From Chamaecrista fasciculata (Eukaryota; Streptophyta; Magnoliopsida; Fabales; Fabaceae), in NCBI GenBank assembly GCA_003254925.1, contig QANZ01044487.1, positions 46,950 to 110,949 on the forward strand: DNA of 64,000 nucleotides. Direction: 5' to 3'. The notes under the pieces were generated by a model that was not told the DNA's origin, ran no database searches, and saw nothing but the letters and a program-made list of their open reading frames with translations. Positions 46,677-57,485 of this stretch are shown piece by piece. Each line of letters opens with the position of its first letter. Positions within the stretch are counted from its first letter, which is position 1. The position numbers and the translations under genes were made by a program.

Positions 46677-49600
46677 TCAAGCATACAGTTCATCAATGTT
46701 ACACTCTCCAAGGAAAACCTTGATGCTCCGTGGTGAACCACAGCTACCTTCAGCAATAAGTGCTCTGTCGTTGGCAGCCATGTGAGCAATTATCTTGTAT
46801 ATCATTTCAATCTGCAGAAAATATGTAAATGTTACTAAATCTGTCATCATACCGACAATTTTAAGTAGAATGGACAGTGAAAACACATTGTTGATATAAT
46901 TAAAAGTGTTAAATGCTGATGTGTATACATCTTCTGGAGCGTGGCAACGTTCGGCTACTTCTTCAAGCGTTAATGGTTCAACAGGCTCATTGCAGCTGGA
47001 AACAGGTACAAAGGTAGATTAAGTAGTGTTGGTGTACCTAACTAGAAAATATATTTAATTAGGGTGCATGACATCACATATTGTTGTAACGTATGCCCCA
47101 AGTAGCATAATGAGTTACAACTAATAACCTAGCAGACACCAATGGAAACATGATATTTCCAGAAATTTCACATCATACCTTGCCTCGTTTAACACTGCCA
47201 ACACCCGCTTCTGAAGTGCGAGTACTTCGCCTGCTGCTTTTTTTCCAGCCTCCACACCTAACAGAATAACAATTTGCAGTTGGATACGATTTAAATTTGG
47301 AATGCTTCATCATAAAATGGGTTAAAGAGACCGTAAAACTAGTTTTAATACCAGGCTGATGATAAGCATTTATGTTGATAAGTGAGGCATATATCCCAAC
47401 TGCTCGTTCGTAGAGTGCAACAAGAGCACCAGCTGATCTGGGTGTCACTTCTTGCACAGTGACTGTAATGGATTCCCTGTCATTAGCATACAGAGCTGAC
47501 CTGGTTCCCTGTAGAAGTATATACACTTTAGGATTAAATGAAAATAAAATACTAACCAAATCAGTGAATCTTACTAGTTAATAGAATCCTTAAGCAAGGC
47601 GAAGGAATCTGCTTGAATAGTAAATCTTACTTACCTGTAGCATTCCAAACAGGTAATCACCACATGTCACGCCAGGTTCAAGTTCCCAATCATGACCTGG
47701 GGGTCTATCACGTAGTACCTCAATGAATGTCGCAAAGAAATTGTGTACACCTTCTCTCAGTTGCTGAATATAGCTGTTTGAGAAGCAGAAATTCATTACA
47801 TTTATTTACTCGAATCAGAAAGAACCTGAAGCCTACTTTAAACTTGGAATAAAAACTCACGCATGCTGATCTGTGCTCCCTTTATTTCCGTAGACAGTGA
47901 TTCCTTGATTCACCTGTGTGATTCAGATTCAGATTCATAACAGAAAAAAAGAGACAATCTATTGACATAAAATTAACTCCAAGAATCTGTGCCTAAACTT
48001 CGTTAGTAATATTACATAACATCAATTAGCAAGCTACAAAGACCACTACGCTATGCCCTGATAGGCTACTGTGAATTGACTGACAATCTTCTAAACGTTC
48101 ACTTAAAATGCAGGACAAAGCATGAAAATGTTGCAACTACATTTATTGGATATAAATAAAAACATACCCGATTACCATCTAAGTCAAACTCCTTGCCCAG
48201 AGATTCCATGACCAGCTGCTGCAAGTATCTACTAAATAATAACAAGCTGTCTTTGTAGGGAAGGATGACCATATCCTAAGAGATTAAATACAAAGAAGGA
48301 AAAAGAATACAATAAGCAATAGTGAAATACAACAGAAAATAGTATACAAATTCATAAATCATGTAATTCTTACCTTCGATCCTACACCATCGGTAGCCCA
48401 ATACCAACATAAAGCTAGCAAAGCAGCAGGATTCTCCCGAACCTGCATAAAAGTATTTATTAGCAGGGAGATCCTTTCTTCCTATCCTTTGTGATTGCAA
48501 CGAAGAGCAAGATCAAGGAACTAGCAGACAGGATCGTAAAGTTCAATAAAAAAGTAAAAACAAAATTGTGACGTACAGTTGACGGCGATTTTACAGTCAA
48601 TCATTTAATATTGGTAGCTAAGAAGGTAACTGTAATTCCGTTGATCTTTTGAATATAAACCCAACATGTCTGAAGGGTTATTGTCGTTTTTCACAGACAA
48701 TTCTTCACATGTTCAGTCATCAACCTTGATTCGCTCAACTTGGCCACATATGTTTATTCACATGCTTGTGGGCATCCTATCATCTAGGATAAAAAGTATT
48801 AGCCTTTGGTAGGCACATGGCATACTGAAGGTTGAACTGAGATATCCTCACTCTATGAAGAAGCACAAATTATTTCGTTTCTCCCCGAGATGACAAAGAT
48901 ATGAATTTCAAGAATAAGCATCCTACAGGAATGTTTTCATGAGACCGGATCCTCCCTCAAAAAGGAGACACATGTTTTGATACTAATTGATGAGACCTAA
49001 GTGACCTTTTGGAGAGTCTCCTTCCGAAGTTAACTATTGAGGGAGGAGAACCAAATGACTTAAATATTCGATCCAGCATATTACTGGATATGAGACTTGG
49101 GCATCCCATAGTGTCCAAGTACCCATCAACTCTAGACCCGAAGGAAAGATACTACACAATCTGCTGGTCAAACTCCAACACCCATGATTGAAGGAAAATA
49201 ATGAAATACGGTTTACAAAGTTTCCTGAGCAACTAGATGATTTTGGTCTACTTATGCCAAATTTACCCTGTAGTCATCAAGACGACTTAGATTCATCACT
49301 ATTGATACATTCACTATTTGAACCCAGCTTCATCCCATTAAAAATTCTCACGTCACCTAAATTTATTGTTAATAAAATAACAAAATACTAGAGGTAATTA
49401 GCCATTATAGGCACATTAATTCAGCTCATAAAGCACCTTGTATAGCCCTGGAATCAGCATTCACAACTACTTTATTCATTTACATGGAGGTGAAACAACC
49501 ATCTTAAGATTCTCAACCCACCTAGAGCCATTTAGCAGTATCCAACCTGCTCTGCTCCAGATAAGCAGACCACAAACTACAAAGGCCCCCCCTGTATGTT

Positions 49601-52154
49601 CAGCTAATTTGAGTTGCCAAATTACAAAACCAGAGAAAATTATGTCTTCTGCTGAAACAGATCTATACATCTCCACATCCCAATAGCTACATAAAGAGTT
49701 AGTCACAAGATATATTTAACCTCAATTTTGATATGAATATCTTACATGTAGAACGGGTTTTAAAACGTCAAGTTAGGTGGCCACTAGATTTAAGCCAATC
49801 CATTGGCTCTCAGCCACCATTCATGGATGTGGCCCAAGTAGCTCAAGATATTATTTAAACGTGAGCATGGCTACTCATTAAGTAAGCAATGATTTTCCCT
49901 CATTTACAAATCAATTGATTCTTGATCTAATACTGGAAGTATTCAAAAGAAGATTTAGAAACTGATGCATACCACAGTGCTTCTATTTGCCTCATCCATC
50001 AATGCTGCACCAGCAAGCATTTCTCTAATGTCAATCCCCTGAAGCAAGAAGAAGCATTATAGTTGAACACACAGAACATCAGAATAGAGACAGATGAACT
50101 TAAAAATTTGGGTTAACTAACCTGAAGGGCTGCTGGAAGCAGTCCAACAGCTGACATCTCCGATGTTCTACCTCCTACCCAGTCAAACATTGGAAATCTA
50201 GCTAACCAACCCTCAATTCTTGCTGTGTTGTCCAACAAAGAATTTTCTTGCGTAATAGCAACACCCTACATTTTAACATGTAAACGAATTATAATATTTT
50301 TTCATAAACTGGCAGCAGTTGTACAAGTTGTGTAAGATCAATAAAAATCAAAGAAATCGAAACAGTGCAAACAAAATTCAATTGACAAGAATGACGGCAG
50401 TGCAGTAGACTTTGCTATTAAACACAAAGTTCCGTAAGTTGATAACATAGATACTTACTACCACTATTAACTTAATATTACCAAGCAAGACAGTTTCCAA
50501 CAATTCAAAGACTTGGCCATGTTCTTTGGTTGAAGACAAAAATAAAAACAGAAAGTAATTCAAAAACCATAGCATAGCGTTGAAGAAAACTGATTTTTGA
50601 GCATACTTGGAGCATCATAAAGTCGTCATTCACAATTCTAGCTCCCAAATGCTTACTAGAATAATATTATATCAATGTATTTGTATGGAATGAAAAGGGG
50701 AAACTGAAAATAAAAATGAAAACCTGAGATTAAACCTGTTTCGGGAAATTTAAGCCTGCTTCACGAAAGGCCTTCTGTACTTCCAATAAACCATTCCTAG
50801 TTTCAGGGGTACCTCCACTCTGAAGATGAATGAAATTTTCAAGTGAACAACGCACTCCATCTATCAATAACAAGTTAACAACATTTCTACATTGGAAAAC
50901 GGTATAATCTCCATGCAGACCTTTGAAATCACTATAACGAGTGTTGAAGCTAGCTCAGGGCCCAGTTGGGCAATCTGGTGATCTATTCCAGCCGGATCCG
51001 TATTGTCAATAAATCTTATCTGCCAAGAATCCAAGGAAACATAATTTGCTCACTCGGTCAGGACAAAACAAAAATTTTATTTTTAATAAATGTGGTTGCT
51101 CTGAAATTTTACAATCACGAGTTGGAGAAAAGATCATCCTCGGACCCTCTACTAACTAGAAACCCAAGACACTTAATCAGGTAACAGTAACACCATTCTT
51201 GAACTAACTAAATTTTCAGAAGAGCATGTAACTACATTACCCAAAGCTCTTATAAACCCTCTGCACAAATACTTGTTGAAAACATATCTATTTAATCCTC
51301 TCTCCCTCTCAACAAGATAAAAATGGCCATGACTGACTTGCATTGTTTGCAAACATCGTCAACAGATATTCTATCACAAAATTGCCTTTGTTGTATGTAT
51401 ACCTTGAGAGGCGGGTTATCTGGAGCCAATGCCTCCGCAACAAACTGTGGTCCAAGAGCTGAACCTCCGATTCCAACCGAGAGAATTTGAGTGAAGCGAC
51501 CCTCTGGAAACGATGGAGGCTTAATCTGCCAAAGCAGAAAATATCATATAAGCAGATAGATAATTTACAAACGGCCTGAAGAGGGAACGAATTAGCACAT
51601 TTCTATAAACTGACCTTGCCGCTCACTACGTCATCAGCGAACTTACACACGGCCTCGAGAGTATTATCAATCTGCGTCTTGAGGAACGAATTGGGCGCGC
51701 GGTTAGAATCCCTCAACCAATAATGGCCGACCATACGACCTTCGTCGGGATTCGCAATCGCGCCTTTCTCCAATTCCTCCATAGCTCGGAACGCCGACTG
51801 AAATCGGGGCTCCATTTGCTGCAAAAACTCGTCGGTGAACCCGACCCGACTGACATCGATGTATAGCCCTAGCTCCTTGTGCTGGTACAGCCATTCTACG
51901 TATCTCCGCCACAGAGCTCGTGGATCTTTCTCCAAACCTCTCTTCTCTTTCACGACGGCCCTATCGTTGACGGTGGACAACTCCGCCGGGATATCCCGAG
52001 CCACGGACTGAATCAAGGTCCGATCGGCGGCGAGTTTTGGACGAGCGGGAAATGCGATCAACTCTTTGCGGAGTTGATTGGTTAGTCTTAAAGACTGGTT
52101 CTGGAGTTTGAGAGTGGGAGAAGAAGAAGCACAAATGCCTGAGATTGAAGCCAT
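46677..52154 (-). CDS. PGI1: Plastid glucose-6-phosphate isomerase
   Basis: Interconverts fructose 6-phosphate and glucose 6-phosphate in the chloroplast stroma, feeding photosynthate into starch. Fourteen exons (minus): 51615-52154, 51403-51525, 50921-51019, 50736-50819, 50122-50265, 49973-50038, 48374-48442, 48168-48275, 47861-47913, 47635-47773, 47352-47508, 47179-47257, 46929-46995, 46677-46811. The phases close to 620 aa, against about 613 in Arabidopsis PGI1. Residues 1-50 are Ser/Leu-rich with few acids ([20 protein letters not shown]), a transit peptide. The substrate-binding SIS region has [11 protein letters not shown] and [13 protein letters not shown]. The PGI signature region reads [13 protein letters not shown]. 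The active-site stretch [18 protein letters not shown] is split by an intron within HA-YIQQ. The plastid form is distinguished from the cytosolic form by the transit peptide and the short bacterial-like body. It neighbours the same genes as Arabidopsis PGI1, from memory. Confidence 0.96.
48443..49972 (-). other. Large intron 6 of the isomerase gene
   Basis: A 1.5-kb intron, much longer than the others. It contains several 60-80 codon frames on both strands with moderately coding-like composition (49009-49400 plus, 49476-49706 minus), but no family was recognised. It may hold an old insertion. Confidence 0.4.
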
Positions 52155-52185
52155 GGTCTCAGATTGAAGTACGAGAAGCCAGGGC

Positions 52186-52196
52186 TATATATATAT
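52186..52196 (-). promoter_or_regulatory. TATA-like element just upstream of the isomerase start
   Basis: Minus strand CATATATATATAGCCC lies only about 32-42 bases before the start codon (52152-52154). If used, the 5' UTR would be only a few bases long; otherwise transcription starts further upstream. Confidence 0.45.
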
Positions 52197-53095
52197 GGCT
52201 TAATTGGCCATGGAAATGGACATGGCCGAGTTTGATATTTTTTGAGAAGCAAATTGAGGCAAGTGGTTGAGTTTTGCTGAAAGAGGCCTTTACGGTGACA
52301 GTGTGGAAGAGAATGATTTTCTTGTCTTCTACTAGAATCCCTTGACATGAACATTTTCTGGTTGTGTATGTGGTTGGCGGCGAAATTCGGTAGTCACACG
52401 TTGATTGGTTACTCCAATAACCGTAATCTCGACGGTTACCAAAACGGGCCTACACATTCCCTATTATTACATCAATGCCCTCTATATATTGGTCACTCAG
52501 TTTGATGCTGTTTGAGGAGAAACCAATATAATGATGGAGTCCTCGAATATTCTAAAGGTCAGCCATATGCGTCTGTACATCCTTGAACCCAAATGCAGTT
52601 TCTATTAAGATTGACTTGCTCTAAATTTTCCTTCATAATAGCCACTCTAACATTGTTTATGATTGATAGAATAGGTCATGCTCACAATGTTGCGTTGCGA
52701 CACGTACTCTTTAGGAGTTCATATTTGTCTTGAGAAATCATCAATAACATATACATAGGTGTCAAATGTTGTCTTATATATATATTGTACTCGCTATATA
52801 TAATAGGAAAAAAGCAACCTATTTGATTGGGTCTGGTTTGGTATGGTCGAGTCGCACTCGTCTGAATAGTCCTTAATTGTATTTAGCTACCTAGTTTCCC
52901 ATTTAGTCAACCTTGTGACTTGTTATTGGCTTCCTTTGAGCTTTCCATTGCCTTATATCATATGGCTATTGATTTTTGAGACGATGAAACTTGAAAGTAG
53001 CCTTCACGAGTCATTTTTCTCTTTTAGATATGTTTTTTTTTATCAAGGTATTCCCCAGCTGCATATGTAGAAATGTCTAACTCTCCTAAAAATAG
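52197..53095. other. Upstream region of the isomerase gene and intergenic DNA
   Basis: No further gene was supported. The sequence becomes AT-rich towards the retroelement mosaic. Confidence 0.4.
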
Positions 53096-53173
53096 CTCTC
53101 ATAAGGAGAGGGTTGCCCCATTATATATATAGTGTTAGAATGTCCTTTAACTAAGCGATGTGGGACTTCAACA
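53096..53173 (-). repeat. 78-bp direct repeat A (LTR-start-like)
   Basis: Minus strand begins TGTTGAAGTCCCACATCGC. It is nearly identical to 53939-54016 and is preceded on that strand by a purine-rich GTGAGGGGGACG, like a polypurine tract before a 3' LTR. Confidence 0.7.
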
Positions 53174-53261
53174 CGTCCCCCTCACGCCCAACTCGGGCGT
53201 GAAGCCAACGGGTTATTCCCAGGGCAGCTCACAGTAAGGCTCATCTATCCCACAAGCCCAG

Positions 53262-53273
53262 ACTCTGATACCA
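53262..53273 (-). other. Primer binding site-like sequence (initiator Met tRNA)
   Basis: Minus strand TGGTATCAGAGT matches the common Copia primer site complementary to the 3' end of initiator tRNA-Met. It directly follows the LTR at 53274-53456. Confidence 0.65.
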
Positions 53274-53456
53274 TGAAAACAAGCTCAAGGGAAACGCAAT
53301 AGCAAAGAAGGAAAGGGACTAAAATTAGGTAAAATGGGTCTTACCATACATTTACACAAAAGAGACTATTTACACTTACAAAATAGTGAATGTGTAAATA
53401 AAGAAGATTAGGAGGACAAAATGGTCAAAGCCAAAACATAAAATATAATTTCTACA
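53274..53456 (-). mobile_element. Copia LTR (183 bp) between a polypurine tract and a primer binding site
   Basis: Minus strand TGTAGAAATTATATTTTATG ... GAGCTTGTTTTCA has TG..CA ends. Upstream is AAGGGGA (polypurine tract), then the RNase H stop codon. Downstream is the primer binding site. Confidence 0.6.
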
Positions 53457-53461
53457 TCCCC

Positions 53462-53942
53462 TTAAGTTGGAGGTTGGTGGAGATTGATCAAACCCAACTT
53501 GGATGTAAGAGCAGCAAAACGGGGAGCAACCCATGGTTTAGTAAATAAGTTAGCTACTAGAGAGTCTGAGGATATGTATCTAGGATGAACAAAACCTTTA
53601 TTGTATTGTTCCCTTACAAAATGGCAGTTAATATTCAAATGCTTAGTTCGTTCATGAAAGACAGGGTTGGCCACTATATGAAGAGAGGCTTGATTGTCAC
53701 ACCATAAGTTAATAGGAAGAGAGCATGGAATTTGCAGGTCTTTAAGAATATAGGAAATCCACATTAATTCACATAATGTGGTGGACAAACTTCTATATTC
53801 CGCCTCTGCGATACTCCTAGACACTGTGACTTGCTTTTCAGTCTTCCAACTCACCAAGCAATCTCCCAAAAAGATGTAATACCCGGTGAGAGATCTTCTA
53901 GTATCATGGCATGAAGCCCAATCTGCATCACAAAAGAACTCT
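53462..53942 (-). pseudogene. Ty1/Copia RNase H C-terminal fragment
   Basis: A 3' remnant of a Copia polyprotein: [20 protein letters not shown] and [37 protein letters not shown], the [25 protein letters not shown] catalytic region, and the closing FTKPW with LGLINLHQ. The usual W.SKKQ..VSRSSAEAEYR pattern is recognisable (here WKTEKQ). The upstream polyprotein is absent; the sequence breaks into repeat B at 53939. The natural stop codon is followed by the polypurine tract. Confidence 0.9.
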
Positions 53943-54016
53943 CATAAGGAGAGGGTTGCCCCATTATATATATAGTGTTAGAAGGCCCTTTAACTAAGCG
54001 GTGTGGGACTTCAACA
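53939..54016 (-). repeat. 78-bp direct repeat B (LTR-start-like)
   Basis: Copy of 53096-53173 with a few substitutions. On the minus strand both copies lose similarity right after ATGAGAG, where copy B runs into the Copia RNase H fragment. Confidence 0.7.
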
Positions 54017-54306
54017 GCATACACAAGGCGGGGGTGCTTAAGCGACCTAATGAACTGACCACTAGACCAGCCAAACTTAATTTCTTTTAGATAGGTTATG
54101 GTATAGAGTGTTATTGTATCAAGACACTTGAGCTTTTATAAATTTTTTTTTCTTTAGATTATGACAAGGGAATGAACGCCTATGCAAGCATACTCTTACC
54201 TTTTATCTTGATAATTTTTTAAAAAAATCTCAAAACATAATTTTGTTTAAAAATATGAGCAAAATCTTGCCCTAGTGCTGGTAAATATTTTGTTGATTTT
54301 AGAAAG

Positions 54307-54728
54307 TGATACTTTACTATGTTTAGGCGTTCGCCACTACAAGTAGTGTCGTGGCGTCCCTTGACCTGGTCAAACCTGGTTCTTCCCCCACAACAGGCGA
54401 GCCTTGACCCACTTAAGGCCACTTTCCCCTTGAACCCCACATCCCAGAATAAGATGACCTTGTGGGTTCATAAGAAACGTGGGTTCAAACATCTTAGCAA
54501 CTCCTCTCCTGAACTTTGCTCTATAAATACCCCGGATTGATCATCAAAAAAGGTTAGCCTCTCATTACACTTGAATTACTCTTACTCTCACGTTATTCTT
54601 GTACTAACTTGAGCGTCAGAGTGTTATTGGCAGGGCCCTGTAAAGTTACTGCAAGTGTTCAATCAATCCTTTATTCTTGCAGCCTCCAATCAAACTAGGT
54701 AAAGTTCATGCTAAATTCTAGTTTATCA
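54307..54728 (+). mobile_element. Solo LTR related to the one at 18123-18700
   Basis: Starts TGATACTTTACTATGTTTAGG and ends CTAGTTTATCA. The TATA motif CTATAAATACCCC at about 54520 is followed by ACTAACTTGAGCGTCAGAGTG near 54605, then GGGCCCTG and CAAACTAGGTAAAG. The same order occurs on the minus strand at 18.1-18.7 kb. Flanks gaaag and gaatt do not form a clean duplication. Confidence 0.65.
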
Positions 54729-55491
54729 GAATTATAAAATAAATTATGAAGATATTATACAATAATTATATATATTATATTTTTTAAATAATAAAAATGA
54801 GTGATTATTTTGTAGTTATTTTATTTAGTAAAAATGTATGATATTAAAATTAAAAAATAATATTAAAAAGTAAAAAATTTGAATAGTTTGTTTATTTATT
54901 TTACTTTTATTGTTTATATATATTTTTTGATAATTCATCTTATAATATTGAATTCTAAATTAATATTTACACTTACCAAGCCCACTAATAAGTAATAACT
55001 TAATGAGTTAATGTAGATTGATTAAGAGGAGTAGTTTGTCACTTTGTCTAATTTCAATATTAATGAAATCTCAAAGTAACTTTCGCCATTGGGGTAAATT
55101 ATGTTACAATCCCTTGACCCTTATCTCATTATCAGATCAGCCTCACTTTTGCAATTCCGTGCTTTATTACGGTCGCAGCCCTTGCAGGAACGTTTGTTTA
55201 GGAGGAAAACAGTTTTATCCTCTTTTCTTTCTTTTTCTCTCTTTTATATATATCTAGAATTTTCCGCCGGAAGATTGTTTTGGAACGCAGACGCAAACGA
55301 ATATAGCTGCACAATTCAAACGTACGCGGCACGCCGATAGACACAGACACAGACACGAAGGGAAATACAGGACCAGTAATCCAATCCAATCCCTCATGAT
55401 TATCCCCAACAACTCGTAAAACCTAAATCCACCGTTTGAAGTTTAGGAATCACTCCCAAAAAAACCTGTCTTTCAGCTTCGAAATTGGAAC
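54729..55491. other. AT-rich DNA and upstream region of the J-protein gene
   Basis: A TATA-like ttttatatatatc lies at 55242-55254, about 240 bases before the start codon. No other gene was supported; short frames here lack family features. Confidence 0.45.
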
Positions 55492-57485
55492 ATGATGTGG
55501 GATGAGTGGGAGGATAATAGCGTCCCAGAGGCCGACCAATCCGACCAAGATGCCTATCTCAACTTCGATTTCTTCTCTGCTCTATCCAAGCCCAAGGTAA
55601 TTTGTGAATTAGGGTTGCTTCTTTTGTGTTTTTTTTTTGGGATGTTATAGTCGTGGAATCGTGCGTTTGCTTTTCTCAGGATTATTATAAGATTTTGGAA
55701 GTGGATTATGATGCTACAGATGACGCTATTCGCTCCAATTACATTCGTCTAGCTCTGGTGTGTTCTACGGTCTTGCCTTTTCTTATCCTCTATCTTTTAC
55801 TTTGTTGGCTTTCGTACTAAGTGCCAGTTTCCGCGGAGGAGTTTTGGGGCTAACCTTACTCTGCGTCTGTGGGCACAGAAATGGCATCCGGACAAGCAGA
55901 AAGACCAAGACGAAGCAACCTCACGATTTCAAGATATAAACGAGGCCTATCAGGGTAATTAATTTCTCTCTCTTTTTTGAGTTTCCTTGTTTTCGGGGAG
56001 GGCAGTTCTTTTTGTTCCTGATTAAACTTAGATGCTTAATTTTTAGGGTTATGAGTGGAGATGGTCCTACTACCATAGTACCATATAACTTGGGTATGTC
56101 TTAGTCTTTTGCATGAATTGGCGATGATGGCAACGTCATAAACTGAATTTTGATTACGGTGTAAAATGAGTCAAGAAATTGGTGAAGCTCTTTACATCTT
56201 AAGCAGAAATGCCTTTCCTCACTTGGACAACGAACTTGTTGATGTTAATGCTCTGCTCCTATTTTCTATAGATTGGAATTGGATCACCACCGAAGCTTGG
56301 GAATAATAGAATAATCACTTTGATTCTGTGCATTATTCCATTTCACATGTGCTTATAGTTGCTGCAGTTTTAAAACCCTTTTTGCCCTTTTGCAAGGTTC
56401 AACTGATAATCATTCCTTAACAAGCTTAATTAATTGATTCTCTCGTTGTTTCTGGGAGATTGATTGCCATTGGCTCTCGCAAATTTGATCGCCAAGCATT
56501 TTTATTCTATTCTTTAGAATGTTAGTTGCAAGAAGAGAATGTGCCCACCCTCCTCTCATTTCCACAACTTCCTTTATCTTCGTTGAGTTGGACATCCCTA
56601 TTTCTTGTGCTGGGGACTTGTTTAGGCCTACTTTATGCTGTTTGGCATCACACACTTTGCTACCTAATTATCAACTTGTCAAGATTGAGTAACATTAATA
56701 TGATAGTAGTTGCGTAAAGGTATATGGTTATAGTGATGCTTGGGGTCAGGTTGGAATATAGGATATGATGAGAATTAATAGTATGATCGGTGGGAAGTAT
56801 TTCTAATTTGGTAGTACAACAGGATAATTATCTCTTGCTGATCCGTCCTTGTAAAGATACAGTTTCCCTTCAAATCTGATCAGTAATTGGTTAACGGGCA
56901 TGTATGATCAATGAGGAAGGCGGTCCATTTGAAGACTTTGAGGATATAAAATCTGGTTATACAGCACGTCACTAGACAGATTATATTAGCTATTCAATAA
57001 ATAAGTTGCAATTGTTTAGTATTCCCACAAATATGGTTGGTATTAATCTGTTTTGTATTGAGTAATATCTAAAGACTCTGCAGATTTTTAAGTTTTCTTT
57101 TGTCTCTTGCTTATGCCTGTTGTGTAACATACACAAAGTTATGAAATAGAAGCACGAGCTTCTCCGAAATAATGGAGTCTAACATTTCTTCCATTTTGCC
57201 TAACAGTTTTGAGCGATCCTGCCAAGAGAAGTGAATATGACAAAAATGGGATGCTTTACGTCTATGATTACAATCTCATAGTAAGGGCTTCCTCGCTCTA
57301 TCATGAACCATTTTTTTAAGGGTTAATTTACCGGAAGGAAAAAGGAGAATATATCTTTAGAAAAATGCTTTGACATGATCACTTTACATTGTTCCCTCTA
57401 TTTTTTGCTGCAGGATTATCTTAATCGTTACAAGGGCCTTATATTGACATGTAATGGTCTTGGCATAAAGCATTCAATATGGTAA
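55492..57485 (+). CDS. Small J-domain (DnaJ-type) co-chaperone
   Basis: J proteins stimulate Hsp70 ATPase through the J domain. Exons: 55492-55596, 55680-55757, 55879-55954, 57207-57280, 57414-57485; phases close to 134 aa. The J domain spans residues about 36-100: [21 protein letters not shown], then the HPD motif at 64-66 in [10 protein letters not shown], then [21 protein letters not shown]. The N-terminus (MMWDEWED...) is acidic and the C-terminus ([16 protein letters not shown]) is conserved in related plant proteins such as Arabidopsis At5g16650, as I recall. No transmembrane, G/F or zinc-finger region is present, so it is a type III J protein, probably cytosolic or nuclear. The stop codon overlaps a good donor (ATGGTAAGC), so an alternative last exon is possible. 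Confidence 0.88.

Noticed and set aside
53462..53869. Considered as an independent RNase H gene
   Set aside because: It is the C-terminal end of a Copia polyprotein with the polypurine tract directly after the stop.
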